This document shows positions 1 through 5,136 of a stretch of 5,136 bases of DNA, piece by piece; within the stretch, counting starts at the first letter, position 1; every line of letters begins with the position of its first letter. A model generated the notes under the pieces. It was not told where the DNA came from, did not search any database, and saw nothing but the letters and a program-made list of their open reading frames with translations. The translations under genes and the position numbers were made by a program. The DNA is from Deltaproteobacteria bacterium UBA6967 (GTDB lineage: Bacteria > SAR324 > NAC60-12): positions 1 to 5,136 of the forward strand of contig DJYX01000261.1 in NCBI GenBank assembly GCA_002450295.1, given 5' to 3'.

Positions 1-13
1 AATCAAAACGATT

Positions 14-19
14 GAGGAG
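14..19 (+). promoter_or_regulatory. Ribosome binding site that decides the aapJ start
   Basis: GAGGAG is a strong Shine-Dalgarno core. It directly abuts the first ATG (position 20), leaving no spacer, but sits 6 bases before the second in-frame ATG (position 26). That spacing favours initiation at 26. Only about 13 bases lie upstream of it in the window, so no promoter can be judged. Confidence 0.75.
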
Positions 20-25
20 ATGAAG

Positions 26-1051
26 ATGAAAAAATTATTCTTGTCCTGTCTGTCCGTTGCCCTCTTGGGTGGAATTGCCATGGCTGGTGGTCATGAGAAA
101 GGGACCCTGGCTGCTGTGAAAGAGCGAGGAAAGTTGGTGTGTGGCAGCAACACTGGCCTCGTCGGATTTGCGGCACCAGATGCCAGTGGAAACTGGCAAG
201 GATTTGATGTAGACATGTGTCGTGCTGTAGCCGCTGCAGTACTTGGCGATCCAAACGCCGTAGAATACGTTCCCCTGACAACAGGAACTAGATTTACAGC
301 TCTCGCCTCCGGCGAAGTCGACATGTTGTCAAGAAACACCACTTGGACATTCTCACGAGACGTTGACCTCAAGTTCGAATTTACAGGTGTTAACTATTAT
401 GACGGTCAGGGTTTCATGGTGCCAAAATCTCTTGGTGTCACCTCAGCTACAGAGTTAGATGGGGCCACTGTTTGTATCCAAACTGGTACAACTACAGAAC
501 TTAACCTTGCAGACTTTTTCCGTGTAAATGGAATGAACTACGAACCTGTGCCCGTTGAAACAAACTCTGAAGCACAGCAGCAGTACCTAGCAAATGCCTG
601 CGATGTCTACACAACCGACGCTTCTGGACTTGCTGCGACTCGAGCATCATTCGAAAATCCAGGCGACCACGTAGTTCTACCTGAGATCATTTCCAAGGAA
701 CCACTTGGACCTTTGGTTCGACATGGTGACCATGAATGGGGTGACGTAGTACGTTGGTCCCTGAATGCGATGGTAGCTGCCGAAGAATACGGAGTAACCT
801 CACAGAACGTTGCAGACATGGCCAAAGGAACCAATAATCCAGAAATTAATCGCTTACTTGGAAGTGAGGGAAATCTGGGAGAAATGTTAGGACTGTCACC
901 AGATTGGGCAAGAAACATCATTTCCACAGTTGGCAACTACGGGGAATCTTTTGAGAGAAATATAGGTTCTAGTACACCAATTGGTCTGGCCCGCGGACTT
1001 AATGCACAGTGGACCGATGGAGGTTTACTGTACTCACCTCCTTTCCGCTAA
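26..1051 (+). CDS. aapJ: AapJ: periplasmic general L-amino acid-binding protein of an ABC importer
   Basis: This is the solute-binding subunit of the AapJQMP/BztABCD importer; in the family it binds a broad range of polar L-amino acids in the periplasm and docks on the AapQM permease. The 341-residue product (Met at 26; the ATG at 20 would add two residues) starts with a Sec signal peptide: MKK, a hydrophobic core, and a likely cleavage after AMA at about residue 20. The mature part shows family hallmarks: VCGSNTGLVGFAAPD (about 38-52), GFDVDMCRA (59-67), RFTALASGEVD followed by LSRNTTWT (about 89-108), YYDGQGFMVPK (125-135), TGTTTELN (153-160), CDVYTTDASG (192-201), PEIISKEPLGP (219-229) and the C-terminal GLNAQWTDGG. 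The Arg and Asp in these motifs are likely ligand contacts by homology. Four cysteines in conserved positions (39, 65, 150, 192) could form two disulfides. Length is normal for the family. It is the first gene of the operon, separated from aapQ by a hairpin-bearing gap. Confidence 0.95.
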   Translation: MKKLFLSCLSVALLGGIAMAGGHEKGTLAAVKERGKLVCGSNTGLVGFAAPDASGNWQGFDVDMCRAVAAAVLGDPNAVEYVPLTTGTRFTALASGEVDMLSRNTTWTFSRDVDLKFEFTGVNYYDGQGFMVPKSLGVTSATELDGATVCIQTGTTTELNLADFFRVNGMNYEPVPVETNSEAQQQYLANACDVYTTDASGLAATRASFENPGDHVVLPEIISKEPLGPLVRHGDHEWGDVVRWSLNAMVAAEEYGVTSQNVADMAKGTNNPEINRLLGSEGNLGEMLGLSPDWARNIISTVGNYGESFERNIGSSTPIGLARGLNAQWTDGGLLYSPPFR

Positions 1052-1063
1052 AATCTAGTTATC

Positions 1064-1089
1064 ACAGGGCGCAATGTTTTGTGCCCTGT
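1064..1089 (+). promoter_or_regulatory. Intercistronic hairpin downstream of aapJ
   Basis: ACAGGGCGCA (1064-1073) pairs with TGTGCCCTGT (1080-1089), giving a 10-bp stem with one G-U wobble and a 6-base loop ATGTTT. It begins 12 bases after the aapJ stop. The sequence that follows is C-rich rather than a T-run, so a complete intrinsic terminator is unlikely. In many binding-protein-dependent operons a hairpin here protects the 3' end of the binding-protein mRNA or partly stops readthrough, giving more binding protein than permease. That role is inferred. Confidence 0.7.
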
Positions 1090-1121
1090 CCCGCTCTCAT
1101 CCATCCACATCCAAGGCAAAA

Positions 1122-1143
1122 CAGTGGATTCAAAATTCCACTG
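1122..1143 (+). promoter_or_regulatory. Second intercistronic hairpin upstream of aapQ
   Basis: CAGTGGA (1122-1128) pairs perfectly with TCCACTG (1137-1143) around an 8-base loop. It lies 31 bases before the aapQ start and 32 bases after the first hairpin. No T-run follows. It could add to mRNA stability or modulate aapQ translation; with a 7-bp stem it may also be incidental. Confidence 0.45.
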
Positions 1144-1174
1144 AAATTAGTTCTGGAGCATAGGTAAAGTCGTC

Positions 1175-2389
1175 ATGATGAAAGTGACCGAACCACCGAA
1201 GCCGTTGTTCCAACTGCGCCAGTTGATCTATGACACAAAATACAGATCGCTGACTGTTCAAGCGATAGCCATGTGCTTGTTGGTTCTGTTCTTTTCATGG
1301 CTTGTCAATAATACAATTCAGAACTTAACCGCCCTCGGCAAAGACTTTGATTTTGGATTTCTTACCAACATCGCAGGCTATGACATTAATCAGCGCCTCA
1401 TTGAATACTCTTCTACATCTACGCACGGTAGAGCAGCACTAGTAGGTATACTAAATACGCTGCTTGTAGCTTTTCTAGGCTGTGCACTTGCCACAATAAT
1501 TGGAATCGTTGCAGGAGTCCTCCGACTCTCTAAAAATTGGATTGTTGCACGTCTAATGACAATCTACGTGGAAGGATTCCGAAACGTTCCACTGCTCTTA
1601 TGGATTCTCATCATTTTCGCTGTGATGACTGAATCCACTCCTGGCCCAAGAGATTTTCGAGCTGGGGGAAGTGCTTCAATGATTTTGTTTGATAGTGTTG
1701 CTATTTCAAACCGCGGAGTTTACATCCCTTTTCCGGTGTGGGGTGAAGGCGCTGGGATCTTAATATTTGTTTTTTTACTTTCACTTCTTAGTGTTTGGAT
1801 CTTCAAAAAAATTGCAACTTCAAGACAACAACAAACAGGAACAACCCTTCCAACATTTTGGATTTCAACCGGGATAGTAATCATTCCATCCATTACGACT
1901 TTTTTCGTATTGGGGCAGCCTGTCTCACTAGATTATCCAACTCTTGGTGGGTTTAACTTTCGTGGTGGATTACAACTAAGAAACTCACTAATTGCCCTTT
2001 GGCTAGCCTTATCGCTGTACACAGGAGCTTTCATTGCAGAGATTGTTAGGAGTGGCATTCTCTCGGTATCAAAAGGACAAACAGAAGCTGCCTACGCTTT
2101 GGGTTTACGACCCAACCGCACAATGAATCTGGTTATCTTACCCCAAGCTCTCCGTGTCATTATTCCTCCTCTTATCTCACAGTATTTAAATCTCACGAAA
2201 AATTCTTCGTTGGCAATTGCTGTTGGGTATATGGATGTACGTTCCACACTCGGAGGGATAACCATTAATCAGACGGGGCGTGAACTTGAAGGTATGTTAA
2301 TGCTTGGACTTTTCTATCTTCTTGCTTCTTTGGTCATCTCAACTGTGATGAACATTTATAATAACTCAGTCAAACTCAAAGGTCGTTGA
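1175..2389 (+). CDS. aapQ: AapQ: inner-membrane permease subunit of the L-amino acid ABC importer
   Basis: This is one half of the AapQ-AapM channel through which amino acids delivered by AapJ cross the inner membrane. The 404-residue protein has a cytoplasmic N-terminus, a first membrane segment near 27-46, the family segment ending in GYDINQRLIEYSS (about 68-80), and a BPD_transp_1-type permease domain from about 88 to 395. Further hydrophobic spans lie near 88-115, 133-152, 192-211, 226-246, 270-292 and 371-394. The cytoplasmic EAA loop that docks the ATPase is canonical: EAA at 304-306, Gly310 and ILPQA at 321-325. SQYLNLTKNSSLAIAVGY (335-352) and the NQTG near 365-368 are typical of AapQ/BztB. 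Length matches the family (about 400). ATG at 1175 is followed by a second ATG at 1178; AGGT at 1162-1165 is a weak ribosome site 9 bases before the first. It ends 1 base before aapM. Confidence 0.94.
   Translation: MMKVTEPPKPLFQLRQLIYDTKYRSLTVQAIAMCLLVLFFSWLVNNTIQNLTALGKDFDFGFLTNIAGYDINQRLIEYSSTSTHGRAALVGILNTLLVAFLGCALATIIGIVAGVLRLSKNWIVARLMTIYVEGFRNVPLLLWILIIFAVMTESTPGPRDFRAGGSASMILFDSVAISNRGVYIPFPVWGEGAGILIFVFLLSLLSVWIFKKIATSRQQQTGTTLPTFWISTGIVIIPSITTFFVLGQPVSLDYPTLGGFNFRGGLQLRNSLIALWLALSLYTGAFIAEIVRSGILSVSKGQTEAAYALGLRPNRTMNLVILPQALRVIIPPLISQYLNLTKNSSLAIAVGYMDVRSTLGGITINQTGRELEGMLMLGLFYLLASLVISTVMNIYNNSVKLKGR
2378..2382 (+). promoter_or_regulatory. Ribosome binding site supporting the GTG start of aapM
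   Basis: AAAGG lies inside the last codons of aapQ, 8 bases before the GTG at 2391. A nearer GAGG is too close to act. The position supports the GTG start and coupling of aapM translation to that of aapQ. Confidence 0.6.
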
Positions 2390-2390
2390 G

Positions 2391-3698
2391 GTGAATAGTC
2401 CATCCTCCAAACTATTTGTACGAACAGAGCTTATACCTGCTAAAGTTCCCCCTTTGTCTGAAATTGGGCTGACAAAGTGGGTTAGAGAAAATTTGTTCTC
2501 AAACACTATAAACTCCATTCTAACAATCCTCTCACTTTTTCTGATTTACTGGCTTCTCGCACAAATTTTACCGTGGATTACACAAGGTGTTTGGGAGGCT
2601 GACTCACTTAACGAATGTAGGAAACTTCGAGAAAGTATTGGTGAAAATACCAATGTGGCTTGCTGGGCAGTGATAAATGAAAGATGGAATCAATTACTCT
2701 TTGGATTCTATCCACCTGAAAGCTATTGGCGCCCAATCTTTGCGCTAATACTTTTTGGTTTTGCAATATCTCCAGTACTTTTTACAACTGTACGAAAAGA
2801 GCTGTATATTTTAACCTTTACTTCTCCTTTTCTTTGCTACTGGCTGTTATGGGGAGATTCTGTTTGGGGGCCAGTTTCTGCAGCTTTTAGTTTTCTGCTA
2901 GGCATCTTGCTTTTTCAACAAATAAGTCGATCAAAGCTATCCATATTGAGTGTGCCAATTACCTTTGTTTTTGTTGTTTCGTACTGGTTCTTTTTACTTA
3001 CCCCAGTCGCTGAACAACTAGACAGTTTTATACCAATTTCTCTCACATACATTCCATCAAAAGAGTTTGGTGGATTCATGTTGGCTCTAATCATTGGTAT
3101 CACTGGGATAATTTTATCATTACCAATTGGTATTTTGTTAGCACTCGGGCGCCAATCAAAACTGCTTATCATTAATAAAATTTGTGTTTTTTTCATTGAA
3201 ATTATTCGTGGAGTTCCTTTGATTGTCTGGCTCTTTACAGCCTCACTCCTTTTAAATTATTTCCTACCACCCGGTACGAACTTTGATCTGATGCTAAGGG
3301 TTGTAATTATGGTCACTCTGTTTGCTTCTGCTTACATGGCTGAGGTGATTCGTGGTGGTCTTGCAGCACTTCCAGTTGGGCAGCACGAAGGTTCCTCAAG
3401 CTTAGGTCTGAACTATTGGCAGTCTATGCGGCTAATTATTCTTCCCCAAGCTCTTAAAATTTCAATTCCAGGGATCGTGAACACATTTATTGGTCTTTTC
3501 AAAGATACAACTCTCGTAGTTTTTATTGGTCTTCTCGATCCGATTGGACTATCAAATGCGATCAGAGCCACAACTGATTGGAATGGTATCTATTGGGAGT
3601 TGTTCATATTTATTGGTCTCCTGTTCTTTGTGTGTTGTTTTAGTATGTCGAGATATTCCCAATTCTTAGAGCGTAGATTACAAACTGAACACCGTTAA
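2391..3698 (+). CDS. aapM: AapM: second inner-membrane permease subunit of the L-amino acid ABC importer
   Basis: This is the partner permease of AapQ. The 435-residue product begins at GTG; the N-terminal FVRTELIPAKVPP (9-21) and KWVRENLFSN (29-38) are AapM/BztC hallmarks, which confirms the start. Membrane segments lie near 40-60, 115-133, 137-153, 160-175, 186-203, 226-252, 263-290, 301-320 and 402-418. The loop after the first segment carries ECRKL and ACWAVINERWNQLLFGFYP (75-108), with Cys76 and Cys91 in the places where the family usually has them. The permease core is about 224-425. The EAA loop is present but altered: it reads HEGSSSLGL (332-340) before ILPQALK (350-356), so the two alanines of EAA are Gly-Ser. 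FKDTTLV (370-376) is canonical. Length is slightly above the roughly 385-430 usual for the family. The gene is visibly AT-richer than aapJ and aapP. It ends 12 bases before aapP. Confidence 0.94.
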   Translation: MNSPSSKLFVRTELIPAKVPPLSEIGLTKWVRENLFSNTINSILTILSLFLIYWLLAQILPWITQGVWEADSLNECRKLRESIGENTNVACWAVINERWNQLLFGFYPPESYWRPIFALILFGFAISPVLFTTVRKELYILTFTSPFLCYWLLWGDSVWGPVSAAFSFLLGILLFQQISRSKLSILSVPITFVFVVSYWFFLLTPVAEQLDSFIPISLTYIPSKEFGGFMLALIIGITGIILSLPIGILLALGRQSKLLIINKICVFFIEIIRGVPLIVWLFTASLLLNYFLPPGTNFDLMLRVVIMVTLFASAYMAEVIRGGLAALPVGQHEGSSSLGLNYWQSMRLIILPQALKISIPGIVNTFIGLFKDTTLVVFIGLLDPIGLSNAIRATTDWNGIYWELFIFIGLLFFVCCFSMSRYSQFLERRLQTEHR

Positions 3699-3703
3699 AA
3701 GGG
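3697..3703 (+). promoter_or_regulatory. Ribosome binding site of aapP overlapping the aapM stop
   Basis: AAAAGGG begins within the aapM TAA stop and ends 7 bases before the aapP ATG at 3711. The overlap with the stop codon fits translational coupling of the permease and ATPase genes and supports the start at 3711 over the internal ATG at codon 15. Confidence 0.65.
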
Positions 3704-3710
3704 TTAGTCA

Positions 3711-4502
3711 ATGAGCCAAGCTAGTCAGGAAAGTGCTGTTAATGACAAAAATATGACAGCTTCTGGAGAGCCCATCATCCAAATCCAAAAGATGAACAAG
3801 TGGTTTGGGCAATTTCACGTTCTCAAAGAGATTGATCTAGAAGTGATTACGGGAGAACGAATAGTGATCTGTGGCCCTTCAGGGTCAGGAAAATCTACGC
3901 TAATTCGCTGTATCAATCGACTTGAGGAGCACCAGGAAGGACAGATCGTAGTGGATGGAATTGAGTTGACCAGTGACCTGAAACATATTGAGCAAGTGCG
4001 GAGAGAGGTTGGAATGGTCTTTCAACACTTCAATTTATTTCCACACCTCACGGTATTGGAGAATTGTACACTGGCACCCATCTGGGTTCGTAAGCAGCCT
4101 AAGGCAGAGGCAGAGACGACCGCAATGAGTTACTTGGAGCGGGTCAAGATTCCGGATCAGGCTCTCAAATATCCTGGTCAACTGTCAGGTGGTCAACAAC
4201 AAAGGGTAGCCATCGCACGTTCGCTCTGCATGCAGCCCCGCATAATGCTCTTTGACGAACCAACTTCTGCGCTGGATCCTGAAATGATCAAAGAGGTGTT
4301 GGATGTCATGATTGAGCTTGCAGAAACAGGAATGACGATGCTCGTGGTGACCCACGAAATGGGCTTTGCCCGAACAGTAGCCAATCGTGTGATCTTCATG
4401 GATGAGGGACAGATCATTGAGCAGAACGAACCAGAAGAATTCTTCAACAATCCGCAGAGTGACCGAACTAAACTGTTCCTGAGCCAGATTCTGCAGCATT
4501 GA
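3711..4502 (+). CDS. aapP: AapP: ATP-binding subunit of the L-amino acid ABC importer
   Basis: This is the cytoplasmic ATPase that works as a dimer under the AapQ-AapM channel. The 263-residue protein holds every ABC motif intact: Walker [10 protein letters not shown] (55-63, Lys61), Q-loop Gln105 in [10 protein letters not shown], signature LSGGQQQR (158-165), Walker B IMLFDEP (178-184, catalytic Glu183), D-loop SALD (186-189) and H-loop His215 in [16 protein letters not shown] (69-77), [20 protein letters not shown] and [13 protein letters not shown] (116-128) are close to the AapP/GlnQ/HisP subgroup of polar amino acid ATPases, and to AapP in particular. Residues 1-20 are a polar, probably flexible tail, as in other AapP proteins, before the domain starts at about 22. 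It is the last gene of the operon; a stem-loop follows 27 bases after the stop codon. Confidence 0.96.
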   Translation: MSQASQESAVNDKNMTASGEPIIQIQKMNKWFGQFHVLKEIDLEVITGERIVICGPSGSGKSTLIRCINRLEEHQEGQIVVDGIELTSDLKHIEQVRREVGMVFQHFNLFPHLTVLENCTLAPIWVRKQPKAEAETTAMSYLERVKIPDQALKYPGQLSGGQQQRVAIARSLCMQPRIMLFDEPTSALDPEMIKEVLDVMIELAETGMTMLVVTHEMGFARTVANRVIFMDEGQIIEQNEPEEFFNNPQSDRTKLFLSQILQH

Positions 4503-4529
4503 TCGACAATAGTTTCAAAGTGACCAACT

Positions 4530-4562
4530 AGAATCAGCGCAAACCTTGTCACTGATTCTTTT
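4530..4562 (+). terminator. Probable intrinsic terminator of the aap operon
   Basis: AGAATCAG (4530-4537) pairs perfectly with CTGATTCT (4552-4559) around a 14-base loop, and the stem runs into a short T-run (TTTT at 4559-4562). The stem is only modestly GC-rich, the loop is large and the T-run short, so termination may be partial. It lies in the 94-base convergent gap between aapP and the phosphatase gene. No T-run follows the stem when read on the - strand, so it does not look bidirectional. Confidence 0.55.
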
Positions 4563-4596
4563 CAAGATCCCAGCTCACCCCAAGCTTGAGTGCTCC

Positions 4597-5112
4597 TCAT
4601 ACATCCGGCCATTTCCTAACAATTTCTGATTGCCAGATAGCTTCTGGCCAACCTTCCCGGCCCCTTACACGTTGAATCTCGTCCAGAAACTTCACAACGC
4701 GCTGTCCCTCATAACCTAACTCACGTAGAACACAGCCGAGAACAGTTCCAGTTCGACCTCGTCCTCCCCAGCAATGGACAACAACTCCTTGACTGTCACT
4801 CAGGGACTTGAGGATGGTTCTTGTTGCGGATCTGATTCTGCGGATTTCAAGTACTGGGTCCTTAGGTGAATCACCACTAATGAGATCTTCCAACGGTTGA
4901 TCATGAATGCTTGTTAGTGGAGTTGGGTCGTATCCCATTGGATGCAATGAAACCAAGTTGGGGAAACCACAATCATAAATGGACTGCCAGGGCCAATTTG
5001 TTTCTGGGAGGCACATCCCCGCAAGTGGAACTGGACTTTGAAGTACCCAGTAAAAGTCCTCGGGAGAGCGAAGTGCTTGGACTTGGAAGCTATTTTCTGG
5101 CGGAACCAACAT
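4597..5112 (-). CDS. Protein-tyrosine / dual-specificity phosphatase-like protein
   Basis: The 171-residue soluble protein has no signal peptide or membrane segment. The active-site P-loop HCWGGRGRTG (113-122) has the cysteine-phosphatase signature HCX5R, with nucleophile Cys114, Arg120 and the following Thr121, so it is probably a catalytically competent phosphomonoesterase of the PTP/DSP superfamily. The N-terminal FYWVLQSPVPLAGMCLP (20-36) and NLVSLHP (52-58) fit the first strand and sheet of compact bacterial DSP-like proteins. The general acid is probably an Asp in the stretch 71-85 (Asp71, Asp75, Asp81 and Asp85 are candidates). The WPD at 168-170 is at the C-terminus after the P-loop and is not the WPD loop. 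ATG at 5112 is preceded by an in-frame TAG at 5122-5124, so the gene is complete; no clear Shine-Dalgarno is seen. The substrate is unknown: phosphotyrosine, phosphoserine, nucleotide or lipid phosphates are all possible in this superfamily. It converges on aapP and is not part of that operon. Confidence 0.85.
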   Translation of the reverse strand: MLVPPENSFQVQALRSPEDFYWVLQSPVPLAGMCLPETNWPWQSIYDCGFPNLVSLHPMGYDPTPLTSIHDQPLEDLISGDSPKDPVLEIRRIRSATRTILKSLSDSQGVVVHCWGGRGRTGTVLGCVLRELGYEGQRVVKFLDEIQRVRGREGWPEAIWQSEIVRKWPDV

Positions 5113-5136
5113 TCTTGATCGCTAACTTTTGGTGGG

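Noticed and set aside
20..25. ATG at 20 as the start of aapJ
   Set aside because: The Shine-Dalgarno GAGGAG ends at 19 with no spacer; the ATG at 26 has a 6-base spacer and gives a standard MKK signal peptide start. It changes the protein by only two residues.
26..85. Lipoprotein signal in AapJ, because of the early LSC (Cys8)
   Set aside because: The cysteine lies too early in the hydrophobic core and the preceding Phe-Leu-Ser does not fit a lipobox; a normal signal-peptidase I site after AMA is present.
5..1051. A previously undescribed system in this window
   Set aside because: All five genes belong to known families and the four transporter genes form the well-known aapJQMP order; nothing unexplained is large enough to hide another system.
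4193..4552. Long open frames opposite aapP
   Set aside because: They lie fully or mostly over a gene with complete ABC motifs, their translations resemble no family I recognise, and they have no convincing ribosome site. They are antisense shadows.
4581..4588. Palindrome CAAGCTTG before the phosphatase stop
   Set aside because: It is an 8-base self-complementary site with no spacer for a loop and no adjacent T-run on either strand; it could occur by chance.
5089..5136. Promoter of the phosphatase gene
   Set aside because: Only 24 bases upstream of its ATG are in the window and no credible -10 or Shine-Dalgarno box is visible there.

Overview
The window holds one nearly complete transport operon on the + strand, followed by one convergent gene on the - strand. 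The four + strand genes form a polar amino acid ABC importer of the AapJQMP / BztABCD type (general L-amino acid transporter, PAAT family). In order they are a periplasmic binding protein (aapJ), two membrane permeases (aapQ, aapM) and an ATPase (aapP). The order, protein lengths and family-specific sequence outside the generic ABC motifs all agree with this family, so the assignment is firm at family level.

Layout: 1-25 is the tail of the leader of aapJ; the operon promoter lies outside the window. aapJ occupies 26-1051. A 123-base gap (1052-1174) carries two hairpins in series without strong U-tracts, as is common between a binding-protein gene and its permease genes. aapQ (1175-2389), aapM (2391-3698) and aapP (3711-4502) are packed with 1-base and 12-base gaps and are probably translationally coupled. 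A stem-loop with a short T-run at 4530-4562 probably ends the operon. On the opposite strand, 4597-5112 encodes a 171-residue protein-tyrosine / dual-specificity phosphatase-like protein with an intact HCX5RTG active site. Its own upstream region is cut off after 24 bases.

Working model (family knowledge): AapJ captures L-amino acids in the periplasm and delivers them to the AapQ-AapM heterodimer in the inner membrane. AapP dimers power import by ATP hydrolysis. Nothing in the sequence ties the phosphatase to transport; it converges on the operon and is transcribed separately.

Organism: a periplasmic binding protein with an ordinary signal peptide indicates a Gram-negative bacterium. AapJQMP is best known from Alphaproteobacteria but also occurs in other proteobacterial and marine lineages. 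The moderate to low GC, especially in the permease genes, does not fit a typical high-GC Rhizobium or Rhodobacter. I cannot place the organism further from this window. No mobile element, CRISPR array, RNA gene or clearly novel system is visible; the findings are modest regulatory and sequence-variation points.
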